Source of the DNA: JAHRAW01 sp965243285
GTDB taxonomy: Bacteria > Pseudomonadota > Gammaproteobacteria > Arenicellales > Poriferihabitantaceae
DNA: 64,000 nucleotides
Assembly (NCBI GenBank): GCA_965243285.1
Contig: OZ251537.1
Span: forward strand, 558,001 to 622,000
Direction of reading: 5' to 3'
How positions within the stretch are numbered: the stretch's first letter is position 1; the number at the start of each line of letters is the position of its first letter. Of the stretch, positions 1 to 7,993 are shown one piece after another. The translations under genes were made by a program, and so were the position numbers. The notes beneath the pieces are model-generated. The model saw only the letters and a list, made by a program, of their open reading frames with translations. It was not told the DNA's origin and did not search any database.

Positions 1-75
1 AAAATCAAAAGCCAAATCCCCCAAAAATCTCCCAAAAATCCCCCAAAAATCCCCCAAAAATCGCCATAATCCACC
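1..75. repeat. Short tandem CCCCCAAAAAT array
   Basis: An 11-bp unit of the form CCCCCAAAAAT is repeated four to five times with small changes just upstream of pgsA. It resembles the degenerate short-period repeats seen in other gaps of this window. No gene is visible in it, and its left boundary lies outside the window. Confidence 0.7.
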
Positions 76-120
76 CAAACCCTACATAATCACGCGCATT
101 ACTCCCAGCCAAGCCCAGTC

Positions 121-792
121 GTGTATATCTACATTCCCAATCTGGTGACTTTGTTTCGGGTGGCGTTGATTCCGGCGCTGGTGGTGATGTACTTTTGGCC
201 GTCGGGGCAGCGCGAGAGCATCGTGGCCGGCATTTTTGTGCTGGCGGCGCTCACCGATTGGCTGGACGGCTACCTGGCGCGGCGGATGGATGCGGTGACG
301 CGGCTCGGCGCTTTTTTAGACCCGGTGGCGGATAAATTAATCGTCTCGTCGGCGCTGGTGTTGCTGGCGTCGGACATCGAAGTGTTGCGCCACGCCCTGC
401 ACCCGACGCCGTTCGCCATCGCCGTGGCCATTATCATCGGCCGCGAGATCGTGGTGTCGGCGCTGCGCGAATGGATGGCGGAATTGGGCGAGCGCGGCGT
501 GGTGGCGGTGGGCAAGGTCGGCAAATTCAAGACCGGCTTTCAGATGGTCGCCATCATCGTGTTACTGTATGGCCAGCCGGCCGGCGGCCTTTCCATTTTC
601 CGGCTCGGCGAGATATTGCTCTACCTGGCGGCGCTGCTGACCTTGTGGAGCATGTACGAGTATTTGCGCATGGCGCAACCATGGCTGCGCGACGGCGGCA
701 AAAATCCGCCGGATTCGCTATTGACACCAGCGCCCGGCGGCATAGAATCAGGGCGCGGTGAATCAGCCGCCGACGGCATGAAGCGGGAATAG
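121..792 (+). CDS. pgsA: CDP-diacylglycerol-glycerol-3-phosphate 3-phosphatidyltransferase (PgsA)
   Basis: This inner-membrane enzyme makes phosphatidylglycerol phosphate from CDP-diacylglycerol and glycerol 3-phosphate, the committed step to phosphatidylglycerol and cardiolipin. The CDP-alcohol phosphotransferase signature is complete: D46, D49, G50, A53, R54, G63, D67 and D71 have exactly the family spacing. Several hydrophobic segments fit a polytopic membrane protein. The start is a GTG, which gives an N-terminus (MYIYIPNLVTLFRV) typical of PgsA. At 223 residues it is about 35 longer than usual. The extra part is a polar, low-complexity tail, and its last ten bases, including the stop codon, lie inside the following tRNA-Gly gene. 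Confidence 0.95.
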   Translation: MYIYIPNLVTLFRVALIPALVVMYFWPSGQRESIVAGIFVLAALTDWLDGYLARRMDAVTRLGAFLDPVADKLIVSSALVLLASDIEVLRHALHPTPFAIAVAIIIGREIVVSALREWMAELGERGVVAVGKVGKFKTGFQMVAIIVLLYGQPAGGLSIFRLGEILLYLAALLTLWSMYEYLRMAQPWLRDGGKNPPDSLLTPAPGGIESGRGESAADGMKRE

Positions 793-857
793 CTCAGTGG
801 TAGAGCACAACCTTGCCAAGGTTGGGGTCGCGAGTTCGAATCTCGTTTCCCGCTCCA
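783..857 (+). tRNA. tRNA-Gly (anticodon GCC)
   Basis: A cloverleaf can be drawn with acceptor stem GCGGGAA/TTCCCGC, the D-arm start TAGCTCAGTGGTAGAGC, an anticodon loop TTGCCAA (anticodon GCC) and a T-arm GTTCGAATC. The 3' CCA is encoded. The gene follows pgsA, as in many gammaproteobacteria, but here the first ten tRNA bases also encode the last codons and stop of pgsA. Confidence 0.97.
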
Positions 858-881
858 ATCATCGCCCTTGTACTTGATTTT

Positions 882-935
882 GGATTTATATACCTGAATC
901 CGCACGCTGGATTGGCGTTTTTCTTATGCGGATGG
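882..935. repeat. Solitary end of the GGATTTATATACC element
   Basis: The sequence TGGATTTATATACCTGAATC followed by CGCACGCTGG matches the left end of the inverted-repeat elements found elsewhere in the window. No matching right end is found nearby, so this looks like a truncated or solo copy. Confidence 0.6.
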
Positions 936-1024
936 CGTGTTATTGGGCGGCGCGCCGGCGTTGCATGAGGGAGCGCAAAATTTCAACTCCCCCTATGGGA
1001 GGCTGTGCTAAAAGCCATTTATTG

Positions 1025-1265
1025 GGGATTTATAGTCCTAAATCTGCAGTTCGATTGGCGTTTTTTTGAGGTCAGCGGCTGATTTAGGGGGCTGCTTTTG
1101 ATTTTTGCTTTGGCTTTTTGCTTTTGATTTGGTTTTAGCTTTGGCTTTGGCTTTGGCTGTTAACGCTTTACTCCCCCTCATGGTGAAGCGGGGGGAGTGA
1201 AGATTAAAAGCCAAAAGCCAAAATCAACCCCAAACCCACCGAGCAGATTTAGATATATAACCCCC
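1025..1265. mobile_element. MITE-like element with 8-bp target duplication
   Basis: The element starts GGGATTTATAGTCC and ends AGATATATAACCCCC, an imperfect terminal inverted repeat. It is flanked on both sides by ATTTATTG (1017-1024 and 1266-1273), a perfect 8-bp target-site duplication. Inside are a block related to GAGGTCAGCGGCTGATTTAG, arrays of GGCTTT/GCTTTT hexamers, and an ACTCCCCC...GGGGGAGT hairpin at about 1170-1198. There is no coding capacity, so mobilisation must have been in trans. Confidence 0.8.
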
Positions 1266-1273
1266 ATTTATTG

Positions 1274-1647
1274 GTTAAAACTTCCATTGGCTTGGTTAAA
1301 AAAACAAACAACAACGTTGTTAGTGTTCATTTTTTAATTTTGAAAATGAACCCTTTCCTTCATTTTCCTGGTCAGCAATGGCGTTTAGCACAGCATCTCA
1401 AGGGGGGTCGATGTTTCGTGCCAATGGCGGCAGTGGGAGGCGTTTGATTCCGGCCGGCGGCGGGCTGGATAGGGAATAAAGGCCGGGTACGCCGTAAAAA
1501 ATCCGCCGCCGGTGGCGGGTGAATAAACGCCACGAGCGAGGCGTGGTGTCAATTTTGCGGCGGGTGGTGCGGCGTGTCGCGCGGTGAAGGCGGTGAAATT
1601 TAGGTGGTGATTCCCATGATTTTTGCCGCTGGGGGCGGCTTCCGAGT
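1274..1647. other. Intergenic region without a recognised gene
   Basis: I see no coding region here. The only structure is an inverted repeat GTTCATTTT/AAAATGAAC at about 1325-1351, with a CAACAACGTTGTT palindrome just before it. It may be a transcription terminator relic. Confidence 0.5.
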
Positions 1648-2394
1648 TTACGGTCGGGGCGGCGCGGCGACTGTGAAATCATGATGCCCGGGCTGGCCCC
1701 AGAAGGTATACGCCAAGCGATAGCGGCCGCCGGGGCGATAGCGCTGCGGCTCTAAGGACAGCACATGGGCGGCTTCGCGCCGTTGCCCGGCCGGCAATTG
1801 GGCGCCGACCACCACTTGGGCGCATAGCCGATTGGGCTCGGCTTGAATGATGTCGGCGGCGACCTTCTCGGGCAAATTTTCGGGCGAATCCGGGGACGAA
1901 TGTTCGGCCGCGGCGGGCGAGGCATCGGCGAGCGCGAGAATCCACCAATCGAATACCGCGCATGGCGTCGAGGCGCGCAAACGAAGGGCGCGCTGATGCG
2001 GATTGCGCGCCCGCAGCGTGACCGGCAGCAGCATGGTCGTAGCCGCGTCGGCGGCGGTCGCCGATGCCGACGAATTCTGCGATTCCGGTAAATCCGGCGG
2101 CGGTAAATGTACGGTGTGCGCGGCGGTGATGTCGACGGTCGGGCGGAGTTGCTCGGCCGGCGGGATGGCGGAGTCGGCGGTGTCTGGCGCTGGTGGCGTC
2201 GCGTTCACGGGCGCCGTTCGGCGCGCTGGCGGGGCTGGTTGCAGCCCAGTTTGGGGTGGTTTTTGCGCCCCATCCGCCCACCAGCCGTGCTGATGTTGGC
2301 AGCCGCCGAGGCCGAACAGCATGACGATTAGCCCGGCAGCGCCGGCCCGGCCCAGCCGGCGGGAAAATCGACAAAAAATCAGCCTCATAGTCAA
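1648..2394 (-). CDS. Putative outer-membrane lipoprotein
   Basis: The protein has a positively charged N-terminus, a hydrophobic stretch and a lipobox LGGC (Cys32), so it should be exported, lipidated and anchored in the envelope. Residues 35-130 are rich in Pro, Ala and Thr and look like a flexible linker. The C-terminal part (about 125-248) contains a run of the type RLRASTPCAVFDWWIL and a closing RYRLAYTFWG strand, loosely like BsuPI-type beta-sandwich domains; I would not insist on this. An ATG two codons downstream is an alternative start. The gene stands alone between a repeat-bearing gap and a 350-bp gap. Function is unknown. Confidence 0.6.
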   Translation of the reverse strand: MTMRLIFCRFSRRLGRAGAAGLIVMLFGLGGCQHQHGWWADGAQKPPQTGLQPAPPARRTAPVNATPPAPDTADSAIPPAEQLRPTVDITAAHTVHLPPPDLPESQNSSASATAADAATTMLLPVTLRARNPHQRALRLRASTPCAVFDWWILALADASPAAAEHSSPDSPENLPEKVAADIIQAEPNRLCAQVVVGAQLPAGQRREAAHVLSLEPQRYRPGGRYRLAYTFWGQPGHHDFTVAAPPRP

Positions 2395-2747
2395 ACCTCA
2401 AATCCAGCTTCGCAATATCTATAGCGGCCCAAAAATGATAAGCGACCAGCGGCGTGAAAAGCGACAAAAACCCGTCGGCAAATCGACCGTAAATCGGTTT
2501 AGCACATAGGAATGCCGACATCGCCGTACAAACCACTCGGGGGGATGATGTTGGGGTCGATTGCTGTTGCCCTCCGCATCATTATCCACGCGTGCAAGCA
2601 TGTCCACTGGGTTTTTCGCCAGATTTGGCCGGGGGTGAGGTTGATGTCAACAAACCAGGTTAAGGGGATTTAGGTGTTAACTCCCAAAAATCGCTAACCA
2701 TAAAACTTACGATTACGGGTGTGGCGCGGCGCTAGTCGGCGCGCCGT
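2395..2747. other. Intergenic region, no gene seen
   Basis: Short open frames exist on both strands here, but none has a convincing ribosome site, composition or family resemblance. It probably carries the promoter of the lipoprotein gene on the minus strand. Confidence 0.4.
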
Positions 2748-3629
2748 TCACAGCGCTTGAAATTGGGCGCGCGCGTGGTGGAAATTGGCTAAGTTTTTTG
2801 CCGTGTAGGCGGCGTAGTCGTGGTCTAAATCGGCATGGATTTCGGCCGCCATGCTCCACCAAGTTTCGCGCAGGTGGGAGGCGGCGCAAAAGGCCTTGAA
2901 GCGCCGCCACAGCGCCGCATCGGGCGCGGCGCCGTAATACAGCTGCAGCATTTCGCGCTCGAGAGCCTCGGGGAAGGCGTTGTTGGCAGCCAGGTTGGCG
3001 AGGTCGAACAACGGCGTGTTGATGCCGGCGTGTTCCCAATCGATAATCCAAATTCGCGCCCCGTCGTCGATGAAATTGGCGGCCAGCAAGTCGTTGTGGC
3101 ACAGCGCCGGGGTGATGGCGCCGACCGCGGCCTCCAGTTGCTCGGCCGCGGCCATCAGTTCGGGCCGCGCCGCAGCGTGGCGGCGGCTGTCGGCGAGCAG
3201 GCGGCCATAGTGGCGGATAACATGAAACACCGAAAACCACAGCACCGCCCCGCGCACCGCGCCGGCGCCGGCTTGGTGCAAGGTTTGCAGCGGCGGCAGC
3301 AGGCGCGCCAGGCAGCGGCGGACGGCGGCGGCGTCTAAGGTTTTGCCGTCGATGAATTCGATCACCTGGGACTCGGCGGCGGCGTGAATTTGCCGCGGCG
3401 CGAGGCCGAGCGTGGCGGCGGCGCGCCCGCAGGCTTGTTCGTTGAAGCGCATCACATTGTGCATGGGCGCGTCGCCGCCGATGCGGGCCACGAATTTAGC
3501 GCCGCCGTCGTCGACCAGATAATTATGATTGCTCAAGCCGCCGGCGAGGGGCTGCGGCTCGACCGCGCCGCGCCAGCACGGCAAAGCCGCGACGCGCGCC
3601 GCCGCTGGTTCGGTTGGCGGCGTTTTCAT
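2748..3629 (-). CDS. Choline/thiamine kinase-like phosphotransferase (APH fold)
   Basis: An aminoglycoside-phosphotransferase-fold small-molecule kinase of 293 residues. The catalytic Brenner loop CHNDLLAANF (His178, Asn179, Asp180) and the magnesium-binding IIDWE motif (Asp197) are both present. The N-terminal lobe has a GGLSNHNYLV glycine-rich segment, as in LicA/choline kinase and thiamine kinase relatives. The acceptor cannot be fixed from sequence; choline, ethanolamine or thiamine are the usual options. A thiamine role would fit the thiamine transporter and pyrophosphokinase elsewhere in the window, but that is inference. It lies in the same direction as the DNA ligase gene, which ends about 50 bp from its upstream side. 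Confidence 0.75.
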   Translation of the reverse strand: MKTPPTEPAAARVAALPCWRGAVEPQPLAGGLSNHNYLVDDGGAKFVARIGGDAPMHNVMRFNEQACGRAAATLGLAPRQIHAAAESQVIEFIDGKTLDAAAVRRCLARLLPPLQTLHQAGAGAVRGAVLWFSVFHVIRHYGRLLADSRRHAAARPELMAAAEQLEAAVGAITPALCHNDLLAANFIDDGARIWIIDWEHAGINTPLFDLANLAANNAFPEALEREMLQLYYGAAPDAALWRRFKAFCAASHLRETWWSMAAEIHADLDHDYAAYTAKNLANFHHARAQFQAL

Positions 3630-3682
3630 GGGCGGATTTTCATGGCTGAATACTCATGGGCGGCGGTTTTATCGCCTGATTT

Positions 3683-4558
3683 TCATCGCCTGAGGCGCAA
3701 ATAAACCGGGAAGCGCGGTTTGCCTTTTTTCGTCAAGCCGTAATATTTGAAGGTGATGAGGCGGCCCAATGGGGGCGGGTTGGCGCGGTTTTGGTCGGTG
3801 AATCCGGAGCCGATGTTGACCATCCGCCCATCCGCCATCTGGCACTGCACGGCGCCCATTTGGCCGCGGTATTTGCCCTTGCCGGGGAGGATTTTTCGCA
3901 CCGCGCATTCGGCGTCTTGGTAATTTTTCACCTTCAGCGCCGAGGGCAAGCGGCCGGTTTGATAGGGCGTGGCCGGGTTGCGCACCACCACGCCCTCGCC
4001 GCCGCCGGCGGTGACTTCGGCCAAGAATTCCGCCAAATGCGCCGCCGAGCGGATGCGGGTTTGCGCGATGACGACGAGGTGCTCGGCCGGGTTTTGGCGC
4101 AGATAATCGTGCAGCACCGCCAGCCGTTGCAATAAGCCGCCAGCCTGCCCGGGCACCTCGAAAACATGGTAGCGCAACTGCGCCCAGCCGCGATGCGGGG
4201 TTTTTTGGCGGGCGATGGAGACGATGTTTTCAAAATCGCCGCGCTTGCTCCACAACTCGCCATCGAGGGCGAACGGCGGGAAGCGGCGCGTGAACCAGTC
4301 CGGCGCGTGCAGCGCATGGCCGCCGCGGCTGCGCAAGCGCTGGCCGTCCCACAGCCCGCGCATGCCGTCAAGTTTTTCGCTCATCACCCAGCCGCTCACA
4401 TCTTGCGAGCCGTCATAGGTTTTAAGCAGGAATACATCCGGCGGCGTCGGCGGCGTCGGCGGCGCGGTTTGCGCGAGCGCGGCGCCGCACAACAACATGG
4501 CGAGTAACGCCGGGGCCGATTTAAGGGCCAGGGTTAATCCGTATGCAGCATGCGTCAT
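3683..4558 (-). CDS. Periplasmic ATP-dependent DNA ligase (LigE type)
   Basis: A minimal ATP-dependent DNA ligase of 291 residues that seals nicks in duplex DNA by an enzyme-AMP intermediate. Motif I is EKLDGMRG, with the adenylated lysine at about residue 62, followed by the short nucleotidyltransferase and OB-fold domains. An N-terminal hydrophobic signal ending ALAQ suggests export to the periplasm, as for LigE of Neisseria and Haemophilus, where it has been linked to DNA uptake or extracellular DNA. The chosen ATG at 4558 has a GGAG ribosome site eight bases upstream; the frame stays open 14 codons further. A small TPP repeat (residues 34-40), encoded by a GGCGGCGTC array, follows the signal peptide. 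Confidence 0.85.
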   Translation of the reverse strand: MTHAAYGLTLALKSAPALLAMLLCGAALAQTAPPTPPTPPDVFLLKTYDGSQDVSGWVMSEKLDGMRGLWDGQRLRSRGGHALHAPDWFTRRFPPFALDGELWSKRGDFENIVSIARQKTPHRGWAQLRYHVFEVPGQAGGLLQRLAVLHDYLRQNPAEHLVVIAQTRIRSAAHLAEFLAEVTAGGGEGVVVRNPATPYQTGRLPSALKVKNYQDAECAVRKILPGKGKYRGQMGAVQCQMADGRMVNIGSGFTDQNRANPPPLGRLITFKYYGLTKKGKPRFPVYLRLRR

Positions 4559-4644
4559 GACAAATCTCCGTCCTTGGGTTTTAGGGGTTGATCGATTCAC
4601 TTTATCGATACAATCGATGCCCGGCGCATGGTAATGAAAAAAAT

Positions 4645-4807
4645 GGGATTTATATATCTAAATCTGCACGGTGGATTGGGTTTTGATTTGGCTTTCAAAG
4701 TAAAGCAAAAATCAAACGCAGCCTCCCTAAATCAGCCGCTGACCTCAACTCGGCCGCTGACCTCAAAAAAACGCCAATCGAACTGCAGCTTCAGGTATAT
4801 AAATCCC
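4645..4807. mobile_element. MITE-like element, 163 bp
   Basis: It runs from GGGATTTATATATCTAAATC to TTCAGGTATATAAATCCC, inverted ends of about 24 bp. The interior carries a TTTTGATTTGGCTTT stretch and the GCCGCTGACCTCAA block shared with the copies at 25.2, 32.2 and 35.9 kb. The flanks are A-rich (AAAAAAT on each side), so a duplication is possible but not clean. Confidence 0.75.
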
Positions 4808-4922
4808 AAAAAATGCAGCGATGCGAATCTTGGGCGGTGAGTGCGAGCATAAAAATAGGGCGGGCAACGCCGTGCCCGCCATGCGGAGTCGATAGCGCTA
4901 AGGTTTTATCGACTTATAAACC

Positions 4923-4960
4923 GGTTGGCTGAACATCGCGCAGCGAATGTTCAGCCAACC
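4923..4960 (-). terminator. Hairpin downstream of the Spy/CpxP-like gene
   Basis: GGTTGGCTGAACAT and its perfect 14-bp reverse complement are separated by ten bases, a few bases after the minus-strand stop at 4966. There is no long U-tract, so it may be a terminator or an mRNA 3'-end stabiliser for the cpx-like operon. Confidence 0.55.
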
Positions 4961-4965
4961 AACGC

Positions 4966-5481
4966 TTAAGATGGATGGTGGCGGCGCTGCCACATCGCTT
5001 GGAATTTTTCCATTTGCGCGGTGCTTAGCACCTCGGCCATGATGGCTTTGAGGTCGGCTACCAGCAGCGTCATGGCGCTGGCCATGGTGCCGTGTTGTTT
5101 CGCCAATTCGGCGGCAGCGGCGGCGTAGTCGGGCGCTTTGGGGTCTAAATCGTGCATCGCGGCGTGGAATTCGCGAAATTGGCGGCGCATATCGCGCGCC
5201 GCTGGTCGGGTGGCGTCGGCGGCCGCGAACAGGGCCTCGCGCTGGGCGTCGTCTAAGTCGAGTTTGCGCGACAATTTGCCGATCATCCGCTCGCTCAACA
5301 TGTGTACATCGGGGCCGCCAAATCCATGCCGGCCACGATGGTGACCATCATCGCCGGCGATAACCGGCGCCGCCACGACGGCGGCAGCGATGGCCAGGCC
5401 GAGGCTGATGGTTTTCAGCGAGAGGGTTTTGATGAAAATTGGCCGCCGTGCGGAGCCTTCATGACCGGGTTGCTGGTGCAT
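4966..5481 (-). CDS. Spy/CpxP-family periplasmic protein
   Basis: A small exported protein of about 171 residues with a signal peptide (SLGLAIAAAVVAAPVIAG) followed by a helical, charged domain. It has the LDLDDAQREALF and STAQMEKF segments that correspond to the LTxxQ-type repeats of Spy and CpxP. Family members act as periplasmic chaperones, and CpxP inhibits the sensor CpxA. The ATG at 5481 has a TTGGAG site nine bases upstream; the longer open frame upstream of it is an arginine-rich artefact. It lies directly downstream of the sensor kinase gene on the same strand. In enteric bacteria cpxP is instead divergent from cpxRA. Confidence 0.75.
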   Translation of the reverse strand: MHQQPGHEGSARRPIFIKTLSLKTISLGLAIAAAVVAAPVIAGDDGHHRGRHGFGGPDVHMLSERMIGKLSRKLDLDDAQREALFAAADATRPAARDMRRQFREFHAAMHDLDPKAPDYAAAAAELAKQHGTMASAMTLLVADLKAIMAEVLSTAQMEKFQAMWQRRHHPS

Positions 5482-5618
5482 ATTTATATACTCCAAATGG
5501 ATTGAGGGTGGACGGCGTCGATAAACGCCGATGCGCATAATGCCCATCGCCAGCGCCGTGGCGCGTCGTCGCTTTGTAAATGTTGTGTAAAAAACACGCG
5601 CCGTCAGCGCCGCGAACC

Positions 5619-6971
5619 TCACGCCCGGGGCAGTTCGATGGTGACTATCAGCCCGCCGTCGGCATGGCTGGCGGCGGCGATGGAGCCGCCGTGGCGGTCT
5701 ACGATGCGGCGCGCGATGGCGAGGCCGAGGCCGGCGCCGCCGGTGGCCGCGGTGCGCGATTGATCCGGGCGATAGAAGGCCTCGAACAGGCGGCGCAGTT
5801 CTTTTTCCGGCACCCCGGGGCCATCGTCGCGCACGCTGATGCACGCCATGGACGCGGCGCCGGGGTCGCCCTCCACACGCACTGCCACGGCGCTGGCGGC
5901 GTAATGCAAGCCGTTGCGAATCACATTCTCAAACGCGCTGCGCAGTTGCTCGGCGTCCGCCAAGATGATGATTTCCGGCCCCGCCGGCGGGCTGATGGCG
6001 ATGGATTTACCGCCCCCGGAAAATTCATAAGCGGCATCTGCAATCACCTGTTCAAGCAAACTACGCACCTCCACCGCCTGGCGTTTGCGCGCCGCTGCGG
6101 CTAAGCCGGTGAGCGACAGCAACTGCGTCAGCAACCCATCCAGCCGTAAAATTTCGATTTGGATGCGCGCTATTTCAGGGTGGGCGGGGCCGCCGGCGGG
6201 TTTGAGTTTGTCTTCCAACAAGGTGGCGGCGACTTGCATGCGCGATAACGGCGTGCGTAGTTCGTGGGACACATCGCGCAGCAGGCGGCGTTGCTCGCGC
6301 ACCAATTTTTCGATGCGCGCGCTCATTTTATGGAAGGCGCGCGCCAACTCGCCGAAAGCGTCGCGGCGGGCGCTGAGGCGTCGCGGCGGGCGCGCCGTCA
6401 AATCGCCGCCCGAGAAATTCTGCGTGGCGGATTTCAGTTTGCCCAAGGGGCGGGTGATCAACCTGCTGATCAACAAACTCGCCAGCGCCATCATCAGCAA
6501 TGGCATGGCCACCCGCATGGCCGGGTGCGCCCAAAGCCCAGCGCCGCCGCGCCGCTGCGCGAGCATCACAAAGCGATAGTGGCGATTATCGACGGTGGCG
6601 ACGCTGACGGCGCGCATGGCGCGGGCGCCGCGCGGCGATTGGGCGCGGTGAATGGTTTGCGGGAAATGGGTGATTTGGCGGCGCGCAAAACGCGGCAATG
6701 GGCGGCCGATGGCGCTGCCGTCGGCGCGCATCAAAAAGCCGCGAAGGCCGCTGCGGCGCTGCAATGCATCGAGGTGGCGGTCCAGCGCGCCGGCGCCGCG
6801 CGCTTCATATTCGGCGACCGCGGCGCGGGCGATGCGGTGCGCGTATTCATAATCGTGGTGGAAGCGATTGTGCCCATCGACCACATAAAAAAACCCGACC
6901 ACCAAGCCAAACAACGCCGCCGCCGACAAAAGAATCAGCGCGAACACCTTGAAAAAAAGATTAGCCATCAT
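5619..6971 (-). CDS. cpxA: Sensor histidine kinase, CpxA-like
   Basis: A 450-residue two-component sensor of the inner membrane. It has a transmembrane helix at 8-30, a periplasmic sensor region to about 150, a second helix at 153-172 and a HAMP linker (ITRPLGKLK). The phosphoacceptor box DVSHELRTPLSRM carries His236. The C-terminal ATPase domain shows N-box NVIRNGLHYA, G1 DDGPGVP, an F-box and G2 GAGLGLAI. It should autophosphorylate and pass the phosphate to the adjacent response regulator. The downstream Spy/CpxP-like gene supports a Cpx-type envelope stress role. Start could be the first or second ATG. Confidence 0.85.
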   Translation of the reverse strand: MMANLFFKVFALILLSAAALFGLVVGFFYVVDGHNRFHHDYEYAHRIARAAVAEYEARGAGALDRHLDALQRRSGLRGFLMRADGSAIGRPLPRFARRQITHFPQTIHRAQSPRGARAMRAVSVATVDNRHYRFVMLAQRRGGAGLWAHPAMRVAMPLLMMALASLLISRLITRPLGKLKSATQNFSGGDLTARPPRRLSARRDAFGELARAFHKMSARIEKLVREQRRLLRDVSHELRTPLSRMQVAATLLEDKLKPAGGPAHPEIARIQIEILRLDGLLTQLLSLTGLAAAARKRQAVEVRSLLEQVIADAAYEFSGGGKSIAISPPAGPEIIILADAEQLRSAFENVIRNGLHYAASAVAVRVEGDPGAASMACISVRDDGPGVPEKELRRLFEAFYRPDQSRTAATGGAGLGLAIARRIVDRHGGSIAAASHADGGLIVTIELPRA

Positions 6972-7069
6972 TAGTGGGCGCCGCGACTATTAATCTCGCC
7001 ACGGGGCTCGAACCCGGCGACTGAGGGCGGTACATATATATGTGCATGGGTGAAAAATGTGGCGAAAAA

Positions 7070-7804
7070 TCACGCATGTTCGATGGGATTCTGCTCGCTC
7101 TCGCTCGGGACCTCGCCCTCGCTCGAGCCGACGCACAGCATAAAGCCGCGACTGCGCACGGTTTTGATGACCACGTCGCTGCCGGCGGCGCGCAGTTTTT
7201 TGCGCAAGTGGCTGATGTGCATGTCCAAACTGCGGTCGTGCGGGCCGAGTTTTTTGCCGAGCGCTTGCGCCGATAACGCCGCTTTGTCCACCACCTGGCC
7301 GTGCCTTCGCAGCAACGATGCCAGCACCTCGAATTCCGCGGCGGTGAGGGTCAGGGCGACCTCGCCGGCATGGGCGAGTCGAGTTGTCGGGTCGAGTCGC
7401 AGCCGGCCGACCGTCGCGGTGGCGTTGCGGGCGTCGCCGCCATCGGCGCGCCGCCACACCGCCTTGATGCGCGCCAGCAACTCGCGCGGCTCGCACGGCT
7501 TGGGCAGGTAGTCGTCGGCGCCCATCTCCAAACCGATGATGCGCTCCACCGTATCGCCCAACGCGGTCAGCATGATGAGCGGCGTATCATGCGAGCGGCG
7601 AAAAATTCGCAGCGCCTCCAAGCCGCTCAATTTCGGCATCATCACATCGACAATAATCATGTCGAAACCGGGCGCGTCCACCAGGCTGAGAAATTGCGCG
7701 CCATCGAAGGCCTGGGCCACCGCATAGCCGGCGTTTTCCAGGTACTCGCGCAGCAAGGCCGACAATATCGGGTCGTCATCCACCAATAAAATACGGCGCT
7801 TCAT
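7070..7804 (-). CDS. cpxR: OmpR-family response regulator, CpxR-like
   Basis: A 244-residue regulator with a receiver domain (acidic pocket VDDD near residues 8-11, phosphoacceptor Asp53 in IVDVMMPKLSG, conserved LPKP lysine) and a winged-helix DNA-binding domain (about 130-232, DRSLDMHISHLRKKL). It heads a minus-strand set followed by the sensor gene (about 100 bp apart) and the Spy/CpxP-like gene. This order suggests one regulon that senses misfolded envelope proteins; the Cpx assignment rests on context and similarity. The C-terminal tail is glutamate- and serine-rich. Confidence 0.88.
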   Translation of the reverse strand: MKRRILLVDDDPILSALLREYLENAGYAVAQAFDGAQFLSLVDAPGFDMIIVDVMMPKLSGLEALRIFRRSHDTPLIMLTALGDTVERIIGLEMGADDYLPKPCEPRELLARIKAVWRRADGGDARNATATVGRLRLDPTTRLAHAGEVALTLTAAEFEVLASLLRRHGQVVDKAALSAQALGKKLGPHDRSLDMHISHLRKKLRAAGSDVVIKTVRSRGFMLCVGSSEGEVPSESEQNPIEHA

Positions 7805-7950
7805 GGCCAGCGGCGGCGGTGTTTTGTGGTCGCTTGGGCGGCCATTAAATTCGTCCGAATCACTTATATTAATCAGCCGCGCCTAAATTAACCCACCGCG
7901 TCGGCGGCCCCGGCCATTCCATCCAACGGCGTTCGGGCGCGCCGCGATTA

Positions 7951-7959
7951 TGGGATAAT
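7951..7959 (+). promoter_or_regulatory. Candidate extended -10 promoter of fadE
   Basis: TGGGATAAT fits an extended sigma70 -10 (TGnnATAAT type) followed by a GC-rich discriminator, 35 bp before the fadE ATG. An AGAGG ribosome site sits at about 7983. No clear -35 was seen. Confidence 0.45.
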
Positions 7960-7993
7960 CCGCGCCATCCCATCACCCATTGCAGAGGTTGGC

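Noticed and set aside
1679..2536. 285-codon arginine-rich frame overlapping the lipoprotein gene
   Set aside because: It is a shadow frame in GC-rich DNA. The other frame has a signal peptide and lipobox.
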